Shown here: piece by piece, positions 44,256 to 55,036 of the stretch
Numbering within the stretch: the stretch's first letter is position 1
Layout of the letters: each line of letters opens with the position of its first letter
NCBI RefSeq assembly: GCF_022539505.1
Contig: NC_061510.1
Coordinates: 227,500,043 to 227,564,042 of the forward strand
Length of the DNA: 64,000 nt
From: Lolium rigidum
Taxonomy: Eukaryota > Streptophyta > Magnoliopsida > Poales > Poaceae
Direction of reading: 5' to 3'
Translations under genes and position numbers: made by a program
The notes under the pieces: generated by a model
The model's database searches: none
What the model was told of the DNA's origin: nothing
Seen by the model: the letters and a program-made list of their open reading frames with translations, nothing else

Positions 44256-46767
44256 TTACACCATATCACGGAAGAAGTCAAATTCTTTGGGCTCTGGTGC
44301 TGGTGTTATCTGATCGTTGCACATAGCCGCAGTGTGTTGATTAGACCCGCATAAGCTGCATTTGACAACTTTGGATGACTTCAAATGCAAACCAGACTGT
44401 TTCCTTTTCTCTGCTGGACGACCTTGCTTTGGAACATATACTGGATCCTCAACATGAGCAAACTGCGGAAAACTATCAAGCCCACCATCATTTGCCCCTT
44501 CTCCATCTTGAGCAGTAGTAGCATTTTTTCTTTTCTTACGTTTAGCAGACTCCGAAGCTTTCATGTCTAACAATTCTTTCTCTAAAGCTTGCATGTATTT
44601 ATCTGCAAGCGCCTTCCCCTTATCAGATGTTGATGCAATTTTGGCTACTTTAGTGAAATCATTGCACATAGTTCCATAACGTAGCTGCTGCCTTTCTTTG
44701 TTACTCATTTTTTTGTCTACTGGTACCTTTGGCAATTCCAATTTCTCCTCCACGATAATTTCCTCTGGTATTCTCCACCTCTTGAGGATGTACTTCTCTG
44801 GAATTCTGTCAATGTTACCCAATTGCATCATGACTCTAAAAATATGGCAGCACAACAACCCATCCCTCGCTGAACTTGCGGCACTCGCGAGTGGTAATTT
44901 TCAGCTTCCAAATTAGCCTCTACCTTGTAGCTTCTACGCCATAGCCATAAACATAATTCTTGATAGGGCTAACATCGTACGTTTCATGACCAACATGCTG
45001 TACATTATAAGATGTCACTTTACGAAGCTCCGCACGAAAGCGCAAGTAAATGGGCCGTGTATACACCTGCAAGGCTTGCTCTTCAACTGGAAAATCTCCC
45101 CACGCCCTAAGAGTCTTGTCTTCATCCTTGAATTCAACTGCATCCTCCGCTACATCAATCTTTTCTTGCAACTTCATGTACTGAAGGAAGAAATGATGCA
45201 AATTGTTGTGCGGGTCCATGTAAGTTTTTAAAACAGCGTTGAACCCCTCACTACGAGCAGTAGTCTGTAGGAACGGAAAGAACCTTTCTTTGAAGTAGGC
45301 TGGCACAAAAGTGGCTCTAATATGATATAGATCATAGATATGGGTGTTGTCCACTACATTGTGTTTGGTAATCATTTTTGCCCACCTAGTTTCGAACTCT
45401 TCAACCGACATGCTGTAATCAATTATCTCGTTCAACTCTGTCCTTAACTCCTCATGTTTTGACAAGAAGTTGCCCAAAACGACCTGCGCATTTTGCATAA
45501 TGTGCCACCTACAATTTATGTGGCAGCAATTTGGAAATGAGACGAGAACTGCACTTCTCATTGCCGCATCTTGATCAGTTATGAAGTTATCCGGTCTGCG
45601 ACCACCCATAGCCTCAAGAAACTCCTGAAACAACCAGACAAAACTCTCGATGTTCTCATTCTTTTAGGAACCCACATCCTAGCTGGATTGTTTGACAATA
45701 CCTATTGATTCCAATGAATGGTGCGAAAGGATATTGTACATGTTGGTCATGTAGGTGCTGTCGAATGAGAGGCAATCACTGTAATTCTTGTAAGCAGCAA
45801 TCGTCGGCCCATCTACCCAGAATATGCGGTCCACTTTGTCCGCATGATCTGTATGTATGTTGAAATAGAAATCTGGGTCTTCTTTTTTATCCTTGCAAAG
45901 TGAGCTAGCAACAGGGACATGTCTTTGTGCATGTGTTCTTCATCAATTTTAGCCATGAAATTGCTCACATCCTTACTGTCATAGGGTACATTTGCGAGAC
46001 CGCCATAGACCTCTCCCATAATCCTCATTACCACGCAGGTAGATAGATTCACCTTATGCAATAGCTGAACAAAATCCTTCTCTTCCTTAGGTATACCTTT
46101 ATGAGATCTCAAATACTTTTTCAAGGAAAACTTCTTCACCAAACTCGTGATTGTGTTCTTCGATGAAGTATGTGACATACCACTTTGTTCCTCTCCTTTT
46201 AATCCTCAATCTTGCTTTGCATTCAGTTTTCTTGGTGATGCTTCGTTCCTTTGCCTAAGAGGTGGTGCTTCCAACTTATTGATGTCTTCATTTTTTCCAC
46301 TCTTGTTGCAAACAAATAGCTGTTTGTCTCTTTGATCATCAATTTTCGAAACCTTGGATGTACTGCATTTGATGGAAAACCCAATCTTCTAAGCATATCG
46401 GTTGTACTGCATCTTCGCATCCTCCCATGAATCATAGATTTTCCCTTTGAAAGGGGTTTCAACTTCAGTTTGGCTGCATGGCGTTGACTGGACTTCACCC
46501 TTCATCTTCATCACCGCCGGAATCATCAGTTGACAGTGTTTCACCAGTTTGCGGGTTTGTGTCAGCAGAAGCACCAGTGTTGCTTCCACTCACATGCTTG
46601 CTATGTTCTGAGCTTTTGGTCACATCTGGATTGCTCAAGGTCCTTTGTATGCTGCCTGTTTCTTCTATTTGCAAATCATGGAACAAACTGACATCTTCGA
46701 TTACCCTGTCAACTTCAATTGCTGGTTCATTTAGATCTAGTGCTCCTGTAGAACATTTTGGATCCAT
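44256..46767 (-). pseudogene. FAR1/MULE-class transposase, frame-shifted
   Basis: Read from 46767 down, frames change several times. Acidic N-terminus (46767-46495); FAR1 DNA-binding domain with PFKGKIYDSWEDAKMQYNRY, stop, KIGFSIK; KWYVTYFIEEHNHEFGEE; LRSHKGIPKEEKDFVQLLHK and DEEHMHKDMSLLLAHF. The MULE DDE domain follows, with D in CLSFDSTYMTN and D in NFITDQDAAM, then CCHINCRWHIMQNAQ. After it come a broken SWIM finger (LCCHIFRVMM, cysteine partner garbled), a basic tail and a zinc knuckle CSLCGSNQHTAAMC. Order and motifs match FAR1-related MULE transposases. At least four indels and internal stops make it inactive. The CACTA insertion at 46792 lies 25 bp upstream of the first Met. Confidence 0.85.
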
Positions 46768-46791
46768 ATCTGCAAAGTTGTGTATGTCTTA

Positions 46792-46994
46792 CACTAGTAG
46801 GAAAAGTCTCATCAGTGGCGCACGAAAATTTGATTCTGTGGCGCACGGGTGGTGCGCCACAGAAACGTCGCCACAAAAATAAGCTTTCTGTGGCGCACCC
46901 GGTCGTGCGCCACGAAATAAGGTTTCGTGGCGCACCGGACCGTGTGCGCCACGAAATAAGTAGTTCCGTGGCGCATGTGATGTAGCTGCGCCAC
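46792..46994 (+). mobile_element. Left end of a second CACTA element
   Basis: Starts CACTAGTAGGAAAAGTCTCA, then alternating gtggcgcac and gtgcgccac words (about ten in 170 bp, spaced about 20 bp) as subterminal repeats. Cut by the assembly gap. The other end is not in the window. Confidence 0.85.
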
Positions 46995-47094
46995 NNNNNN
47001 NNNNNNNNNNNNNNNNNNNNNNNNNNNNNNNNNNNNNNNNNNNNNNNNNNNNNNNNNNNNNNNNNNNNNNNNNNNNNNNNNNNNNNNNNNNNNN
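46995..47094. other. Assembly gap (100 N)
   Basis: Undetermined bases between the subterminal repeats of the second CACTA and the Athila-like element. The high density of inverted repeats may explain the break. Confidence 0.99.
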
Positions 47095-47514
47095 AGTCCC
47101 ATATCTTTTAAAATTGATCAATCATCTTGTTATATTATTGATAAAAGTGGGTTTGAAAGTTTTAATCCTATTATTTCTGAGCTTGATAAAAATTATGTGT
47201 TTGTGAATCATGAAAAGCATGCTTTATGTGATAGTTATGTTGTTGAGTTTGCTCATGAAGCTACTGAAAATTATTATGAGAGAGGAAAATATGGTTGTAG
47301 AAATTTGCATGGTACTAAAACACCTCTCTATATGCTTAAAATTTTGAAGTTACTCTTGTTTTACCTTCTTATGCTTGTCACTTTGTTCTTCATGAATTTA
47401 TTTGTGTACAAGATTCCTATGCATAGGAAGTGGGTTAGACTTGAATGTGTTTTGAACTTGCTTTTTGATGCTCTCCTTTGCTTCAACTCTTATTCCTTGC
47501 GAGTGCATCATTAA
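47095..47514 (+). pseudogene. Post-pol (env-position) reading frame remnant
   Basis: A frame entering from the gap reads FKIDQSSCYIIDKSGFES-type sequence, then MFVNHEKHALCDSYVVEFAH.. and a hydrophobic segment (LLLFYLLMLVTLFFMNLFVY), and ends at TAA near 47512. It occupies the env-like position of Athila-lineage elements and has one likely membrane helix. Its start is lost. I would not call it an envelope protein. Confidence 0.5.
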
Positions 47515-49967
47515 AATTTCTGAGCCCATCTTAATGGCTATAAAGAAAGCACTTCTTGGGAGATAACCCATGTGTTTATTTTGCTACTGTTTTGTTGTGT
47601 TTTGGAAGTTGTTACTACTGTAGAAACCTCTCCTTATCTTTATTTTATTGCAATGTTGTGCCAAGTGAAGTTTCTAATAGAAGATTGATGCTAGATTTGG
47701 ATTTCTGCGCAGAAACAGATTTCTTGCTGTCACGAATCTGGGTATGATTATCTGTAGGTAACTCAGAAAAATCTGCCAATTTACGTGAGTGATCCTCAGA
47801 TATGTACGCAACTTTTATTAGTTTTGAGTTTTCTGATTTGAGCAACGGAAGTACCTCTTAAAAATTCGTGTTTACTGGCTGTTCTGTTTTGACAGATTCT
47901 GTCTCTGTTTTTTGCATTGTCTCTTGTGGACTTCAAGTGAGGCTTTCTAGACGTGGAGAGCTGTAGCTAATGTTTTATTGAGTTCTTGCAATGTGTTACT
48001 ACAGGGCCAAGGTGGATTAAAGTTTTTTGAGTACTAACCCCTCTAATGAAGTTTATGAGAAGTTTGGTGTGAAGGAAGTTTAGAAGGGTCAAGAGAGGAG
48101 GATGATATATGATCAAGAAGAGTGAAAAGTCTAAGCTTGGGGATGCCCCCGTGGTTCATCCCTGCATATTTCAAGAAGACTCAAGCGTCTAAGCTTGGGG
48201 ATGCCCAAGGCATCCCCTTCTTCATCAACTTATCAGGTTTCTTCTATTGAAACTATATTTTTATTCGGTCACATCATATGTACTTTACTTGGAGCGTCTG
48301 TGTGTTTTTATTTTTGTTTATGATTGAATAAGATCGGATCCTAGCAATCCTTGTGTGGGAGAGATACACGCTCCGCGTTTTCATATGAACACTTGTGTTC
48401 TTCGCTCTTACTTTTAATGTTCAATGACAAAAGTTGGAAGCTATTGCATTTATTGATATTTGGTTGGAAACGTAAAATGCCTCATCATGTCTTGGATAAT
48501 TTGATACTTGGCAATTGTTTTGAGCTCTCAAGTAGATCATGATTAAGCTCTTGCATCATGTAGTTTAAAATCTATTAGTGGAGAAATACCGTAGAGCTTG
48601 TTGAAACTGGTTTGCATGATTGGTCTCTCTAAGGTCTAGATATTTTCTGGTAAAAGTGTTTGAGCAACAAGGAAGACAGTGTAGAGTTTTATAATGCTTG
48701 CAATATGTTCTTATGTAAGTTTTGTTGTACCGGTTCATACTTGTGTTTGCTTCAAACAACCTTGCTAGCCAAAGCCTTGTACTGAGAGGAAATGCTTCTC
48801 GTGCATCCAAAACCTTGAGCCAAAACCTATGCCATTTGTGTCCACCATACCTACCTACTATGTGGTATTTTTCTGCCATTCCACGTAAATACTTCATGTG
48901 CTACCTTTAAACAATTCAAAACTTTATTACTCCTTATTTGTGTCAATGTTTTATAGCTCATGAGGAAATATGTGGTGTTTTATCTTTCAATCTTGTTGGA
49001 CAGCTTTCACCAATGGACTAGTGGCTTCATCCGCTTATCCAATAATTTTGCAAAAAGAGCCGGCGGGGGTTCCCAGCCCCAATTAATTAACTTTCATTAA
49101 TAACTCTCTTCACGTGTTTTGCCCCGATTCATCAGTAAGCAACTTAATTTTGCAAATAGACACTCCTTCATGGTATGTGAATGTTGGAAGGCACCCGAGG
49201 ATTCGGTTAGCCATGGCTTGTGTAAGCAAAAGGTTGGGAGGAGTGTCATCCTTAAATAAACTAAAGTACATGTGTAAACAAAAGAGAAGAGGGATGATCT
49301 ACCTTGCTGGTAGAGATAACGTCCTTCATGGGAGCCGCTCTTTGAAAGTCTGTTTGATGAGGGGGTTAGAGTGCCCACTACCATTCGTTGACAACAACAA
49401 ACACCTCTCAAAACTTTACTTTTATGCTCTCTATATGATTTCAAAACTTAAAAAGCACTAGCACATGATTTAATCCCTGCTTCCCTCTGCGAAGGGCCTT
49501 TCTTTTACTTTATGTTGAGTCAGTTTACCTACTTCCTTCCATCTTAGAAGCAAACACTTGTGTTAACTGTGCATTGATTCTTACATACTTGCTTATTTGC
49601 ATTCATCATATTGCTCTGTATTGACAATTATCCATGAGATAAGCATGTTGAAAGTTGAAAGCAACCGCTGAAACTTAAATCTTCCTCTCGTGTTGCTTCA
49701 ATGCCTTTACTTTGAATTTATTGCTTTATGAGTTAACTCTTATGTCAGACCTTTTGATGCTTTTCTTGAAAGTACTATTCATGAAAAGTTTTGCTATATG
49801 TTATCTATTTGTTAGCAACTATAGATCATTGCCTTGAGTCACTCGCATTCATCTCATATGCTTTATAATAGTATGATCAAGGTTATGTAAGTAGCATGTC
49901 ACTATAGAAATTATTCTTTTTATCGTTTACCTACTCGAGGGTGAGCAGGAACTAAGCTTGGGGATGC

Positions 49968-51499
49968 TGATACGTCTCCAATGTACCTATAATTTCTGAT
50001 GTTCCATGCTTGTTTTATGACAATACTTACATGTTTTGCTCACACTTTATAATGTTTTTATGCATTTTCCGAAACTAACCTATTAACGAGATGCCGAAGG
50101 GCCAGTTGCTGTTTTTTGTTGTTTTTGGTTCCAGAAAGGCTGTTCGGGCAATATTCTCGGAATTCGACGAAACGAAGACCCAACATCTTATTTTTCCCGG
50201 AACCTTCCAGAAAGTCAGAGGGGGACCAGAGGGGTGCCCTGGGGGCCCCACACGTGTGGCCAGCGTGGCCCAGGAGGGGGGTGCGCCGCCCTAGTGTGAG
50301 GAGGCCCCGTGGCCCCTCCGACTCCGACTCTTCGCCTATTTAAGCCGTCTTGACCTAAATCTTCAATACCAATTGACGAAACTCCAGAAAGGCTCCAGGG
50401 GCGCCGCCACCATCGTGAAACTCCGTTTCGGGGGACAGAAGTCTCTGTTCCGGCACCCTGCCGGGACGGGGAAGTGCCCCCGGAAGCTATCTCCATCGAC
50501 GCCACCGCCTCCATCATGCTCCGTGAGTAGTTCCCCCATGGACTACGGGTTCTAGTTGTAGCTAGTTGGTATTCTCTCCCCCATGTACTTCAATACAATG
50601 ATCTCATGAGCTGCCTTACATGATTGAGATTCATCTGATGTAATCGGTGTTGTGTTTGTTGGGATCCGATGGATTGTTACATTATGATTGTCTATCTACA
50701 AAGTTTATGAAGTTATTGTTGTTGCAATCTTGTTGTGTTTAATGCTTGTCACTAGGGCCCGAGTGGCATGATCTTAGATTTAAGCTCTATACTTATTGCT
50801 TAGATTGTATCTACAAGTTGTATGCACATGTCTATGTCCGGAACCAAAGGCCCCAAAGTGACGGAAATTGGGACAACTGGAGGGGAAGGCTTAGATATGA
50901 GGATCACATGTTTTCACGGAGTGTTAATGCTTTGCTCCGGTGCTCTATTAAAAGGAGTACCTTAATTTCCAAGTAGATTCCCTAGAGGCCCGGCTGCCAC
51001 CGGCTGGTAGGACAAAAGATGTTGTACAAGTTTCTCATTGCGAGCACGTATGACTATATATGGAAAACATGCCTACATGATTAATGATCTTGATGTTCTG
51101 TCTTAATGCTATTTCAATCCTATCAATTGCCCAACTCTAATTTGTTCACCCAACACTTGTTATTGGAGAGTTACCACTAGTGTAGATAGCTGGGAACCCC
51201 GGTCCATCTTTCATCATCATATACTCGTTCTACATGTCATTGAAAGTAGTATCAACTATTTTCTGGTGCCATTGCCTCTGTGTTACTGTTACTGCTGCTG
51301 AGTTACTATTATTACTGCTCTCATATCACTGCTACTTTCACATCACCCCTGTTACTAGTGCTTTTCCAGGTGCAGCTGAATTGACAACTCAGTTGTTAAG
51401 GCTTATAAGTATTCTTTACCTCCCCTTGTGTCGAATCAATAAATTTGGGTTTTACTTCCCTCGAAGACTGTTGCGATCCCCTATACTTGTGGGTTATCA
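49968..51499 (+). repeat. 3' LTR, Athila-like family (copy 1)
   Basis: 1532 bp, starting tgatacgtctccaatgtacc and ending cttgtgggttatca. A TATA-like ctatttaag lies at about 50335, inside a GC-rich promoter region. Nearly the same sequence appears at 62375-63904, so LTR borders are confirmed within the window. Confidence 0.93.
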
Positions 51500-51940
51500 C
51501 GTCCTGCTAGGGGCCCTTCACCCGCCCCTCTGGCTACCCGCCTTCATCAACGTCACCTTCGGCTCTACTCTTTCCACAACTACCTCGACCGGCGGTGGAT
51601 TGAACGACTCGGTTTCGCCGCGAGAGAGCACCGGAGGAGAAGGCACAAGAGGGTGCCGATGGTAATTAAGCTAGGAGAGGATGGTAAATGAGAGGGTGGC
51701 CACGCGGTGTGTGGCGGCTAGGGTTTCCATCGAGGGTTTTGTCTGAAGATGTACCATCGAACAGATCATCGCGGAGCTCGTTCTTAGAGTGAACGGCGGA
51801 TAATAATCTTTAGATGCGGCACCGTAAAAGGGGGTCTTTTTCGCTGCGGGCTGGGTCTTTCATGCGTGAGGGGAGGACACACTTGCTTGTTCTCAATGTT
51901 GTTTTCAACACATAAAAGTCCTACCATGTAATGCAATTAT
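51500..51940. other. GC-rich fragment, no gene recognised
   Basis: The 180 bp after the LTR are GC-rich with an open frame on the plus strand that starts inside the LTR and so is not a gene. A ggctagggtttcc phrase (51717) is typical of grass gene leaders or repeats. Nothing else is supported. Confidence 0.4.
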
Positions 51941-52330
51941 CTAGCATCTATTCCCAACGAATGTTGCTTGAGGAGTAGTTGCATTGCCTTTACGTACCAA
52001 ATGTTGTTCGAGAATTTCCATTGGGACTGAAGTAGCAGCTTGCAGATTAGGAGCAGCATGCATATCACTAAACATCAGCGTGTAGTTTGCAGTAAGAGGT
52101 TTCAACTGCTGACACATGGAATACATGATGAACCTGAGCAGATGCAGGGAGATATAGTCGATAAGCTACCTCCCCAATTCGTTCCAGACACTTTATATAG
52201 TCCAAAATATTTGCATGATAACTTATGGTAGGGGCTATTGACAACGATTGTTCTGCATACGGCTGTAGCTTTAGAAGAACTTGCTCCCCAACCTACTTAA
52301 AATTGGTGCTCAGTATCTTAGTAGTGTAAT
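51941..52330 (-). pseudogene. Remnant of a chromovirus-type Gypsy pol C-terminus
   Basis: Read on the minus strand through several frame changes: GEQVLLKLQPYAEQS, HKLSCKYFGLYKV, ERIGEVAYRLYLPASAQVHH, VFHVS, then QLKPLTANYTLMFSDMHAAP and PMEILEQHLVRKGNATTPQ. This is the integrase C-terminal to chromodomain-like tail of Ty3/Gypsy chromoviruses. At least two indels. No other part of the element is legible nearby. Confidence 0.75.
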
Positions 52331-52869
52331 GTATCACATTGGACATTCCACCGAAATTGGGTCCTGTATTTGATAATTGTGATCTCCAAAACTCATCGTC
52401 CTTGAAGGAGACCGACGTCACACCACCACACCTCAATATATCGGGGCTCTAGCTGACAGATGGGCTCATTAGGTACACGTCACAGGTCTTCTGGTTACTG
52501 ATTGCTACGTTTGTCACTGGCTAGCTACTCGTTCGTTACACGAACGAAGTGCTCGGTCAATTTCAATATCAATGGCATCTATGGCTATAGATGTCATAGC
52601 TGCTGTTGTGTATCGCCAGCACGGTTGTATTCCTAATGCCCCTCATGCCTATGCAATCTCCATTGATCTGATGGGACGACCGAGTCCCCGGTGGTTCTGG
52701 TGCCTAAAACCAAATATGCTTTACTACATGAGCTCATATGCTTGAAAAGACACAAGTGCTCTCATGCCTCACAAACTAGTCAAACTTATAGTGTGGCTTC
52801 GGCCTCCCCAACTTAATTACACCTTCCTTTATTGGAAACATGTGCGTGCATTTATATTCATTGAGCAGG
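52331..52869. other. Intergenic, no gene seen
   Basis: Mixed-composition sequence without a convincing frame or repeat. Confidence 0.45.
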
Positions 52870-53031
52870 CACATATCCATCTAATAGTTGCAAGCAAAAA
52901 GTAAAATGGTGCGTCCATATGGAAAAGGAAATGAAATTGCTAAAGCGGAACACATATCCATCTAATAGTTGCAAGCAAAAAGTAAAATGGTGCGTCCATA
53001 TGGAAAAGGAAATGAAATTGCTAAAGCGGAA
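52870..53031 (+). repeat. Perfect 81-bp tandem duplication
   Basis: Two identical head-to-tail copies starting cacatatccatctaatagt at 52870 and 52951 and ending taaagcggaa. I see no mismatch between them. Either a very recent duplication or an assembly artefact. Confidence 0.92.
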
Positions 53032-53400
53032 CATGTGAAGATACAAAAGATGCCACCATTGAAAGATGATATCGAGAAAATAAAAGTTTTATATCTCAAA
53101 TCGTCTGATCCATTCACAATCCTTTTCATCAGAGAGCGTTCCGAAACTAGAACCACATTGGATATGTTTAGGTAGACATCTTTTGGTTACATTACCAAAC
53201 GTCTATGCTCAAGTTACATCATATTTTTAACATCAACCATGATATGTGGTAATTACATTGGTACCGTGTTTGGTAACTTTTACCATTTATAAGTACGTAC
53301 ATTGCTGCTACTATCGTAGTGGCACATGTGACCATATGTACAATCTGGTAAGAACATCACAGCATGGTGGCATGTAGTGCTAATAATATCTATCTATATT
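53032..53400. other. Short open frame of unknown meaning, then AT-rich sequence
   Basis: A plus-strand frame runs to 53175 across the second 81-bp copy (KIQKMPPLKDDIEKIKVLYL, FTILFIRERSETRTTLDMF). It has plausible amino-acid composition but no start context, splice site or known domain; it might be a gene fragment. Confidence 0.3.
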
Positions 53401-53530
53401 AAAGCTGCAAAGATTGCAGTGATTGGTGTAATGGAATTTACTGAAATACTCTTTCTGATTAAAGCTGACACCAAACAATTGCAGTTGCTGGTGTAATTGA
53501 GTTTACTGAAAGACTATTTCTGATTTGTAC
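53400..53530 (+). repeat. Imperfect 62-66-bp tandem repeat
   Basis: The block ttaaagctgcaaagattgcagtgattggtgtaatgg..tttctgatt is followed directly by a diverged copy (aaagctgacaccaaacaattgcagttgctggtgtaatt..tttctgattt). The preceding tctatctatattaaag resembles Helitron 5' ends, but no 3' end was found. Confidence 0.55.
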
Positions 53531-55036
53531 TTTGCTAAATTTAGGCTAATAGAATACCAAGCAGCACATCATATAGAACTAGTTGGTTCAATTCCTACTA
53601 GTATTTCGACATCTACAGATTTTCATCAGATTTGTTGTAACTTAAATGAGAATAGATCAATAGAAAAGGTACTATAACACTTGTAATACAAGATGATGTG
53701 GATGGGCTTGAGGTATTGAAGGATGTGATGTGGATACCAGTGCCTCATTTGCCTGATGCAATCCTTGTAATCTTGTCTGACCAGACAGAGGTGATATACC
53801 TGCATATTCTCTATGCATTTGTTACATAGGTGATATGCCTTAGATCAGTCTAACATGTATGTTTAGGCCAAGGTCAAAATGTGATTTCACTTGGAGAGCA
53901 AGATCTGGCTGTGGACAAGGGGGATAGTAGCTAATGGTGATGTTAAGCTTCTCACACCGCTCTTGGACTAGAGGGTTGCATGTTCAGACTTTCGGAGATG
54001 ATGCACATCAATCTTTGGGCTAGGGCTTGCATGCATGTTGCTGTATTTCACAACAGTGTCCCTCTCCGCATTGCTGGTACATTAGGTTCTTTGCCCTAGC
54101 AAGAAGATAGCTCATGTGATAGGCTAGGAACATGGACTGATAGAAGTGAGTTGCATAAATTGATTTAGTTCATGCTTACTTATGGCGAGCTACAGTTGCA
54201 TCTGGAAAATAGAAATCTTCAAGAGATATGCACGCAGGGAAAACACAGCAAGCATTTATAGATGACTAGGAAGGAGCATTGAAATGGTTATTTCTTGATA
54301 GTAAGTTGAAATTAAGTCTAGGACCTCCTATGTCATTTGTGTGAAATGCTGGTCCACTATACAGTTAGACCCGCATTTATAGATACGAACGTCTGTGGCC
54401 TCATTCAGAATTGAGGTGCTTGGCAAGTTGGCATCAGAACAACACACAAGACAGAGATGAGACATCCGTTTCCTGCTAATCAGCCAAATCCAAAGCATAG
54501 CAATTGAAACACAATTATCAGCTTACTGGAAGAACGCCCTACATGATTCACTGATACGAAATGCATCATCTATTAGAAATTGCAGGACCATCAACTCATT
54601 GCAAGAACCACTGCATTTTCATTCGTAGGAAACGCATGATATGCATCCATCATCCACAAGGAATGCAGGATTATTAGCTATTCAACTCACTGCAACAACT
54701 CCTACAGCGAAATGCTTCATCCAGGAAACCACATCACGTCGATCACAAGAGCAATACTAAAGCAACTACAAACAGTACTGTCACTACAAAAATGTTCAGC
54801 CATTTCACCGAACGCTTTCAGTAGTTCTGGATCTTAGAACCAAACGGACAGGTTCCTCCTGTCAGGAGAGCGGATCAAGTTTAACTAGCAGAAGAAACAC
54901 GAGAGCTGCTGAGTTTAATGAACCTATATCTATCTGTCTATGCAATAGTAGGCCCCCAGTTCTGTTGTCGTCATGTCCGAGGTGGCCAAGTTTCTGAAGA
55001 GGCAAACTGTCAGGACTCCCGCTCTGATCTTCTCTA
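53530..55036. other. Downstream region of the DUF569 gene
   Basis: No gene recognised. A short plus-strand frame at about 54975-55042 overlaps the last exon antisense and is not supported. The 3' UTR of the DUF569 gene lies at the right edge. Confidence 0.45.

Larger units (their letters stand above)
36770..46791. mobile_element. Mutator-like element with ULP1 protease and FAR1-class transposase
   Basis: Two convergent genes lie next to each other: a spliced ULP1/C48-type cysteine protease gene (+, to 43838) and a FAR1/MULE transposase pseudogene (-, 46767 to 44256), with 417 bp between their stops. Mutator-like elements carrying ULP-like genes are known in plants (Kaonashi in Arabidopsis, CUMULE in melon), so I group them as one element. 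I could not find terminal inverted repeats or a 9-bp target duplication. The left limit is set at the GC-rich 5' region and the right limit at the CACTA end that interrupts it, so both borders are approximate. Confidence 0.65.
47095..51499 (+). mobile_element. Athila-like Gypsy element: 3' internal region and 3' LTR
   Basis: The internal part (47095-49967) has a fragment reading YELD-type sequence (FVNHEKHALCDSYVVEF, YYERGKYGCRNLHGTKTPLY) that follows pol in Sabrina/WHAM-like grass elements, then long untranslated sequence with repeated ctaagcttggggatgcc blocks. A polypurine tract (aagcttgggga, ending at 49964) precedes the LTR at 49968. gag, pol and the 5' LTR are not visible because of the gap. 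Confidence 0.82.

Noticed and set aside
51234..51665. Plus-strand frame of 143 codons
   Set aside because: Crosses the LTR border at 51499, so it joins retrotransposon and flanking DNA by chance.
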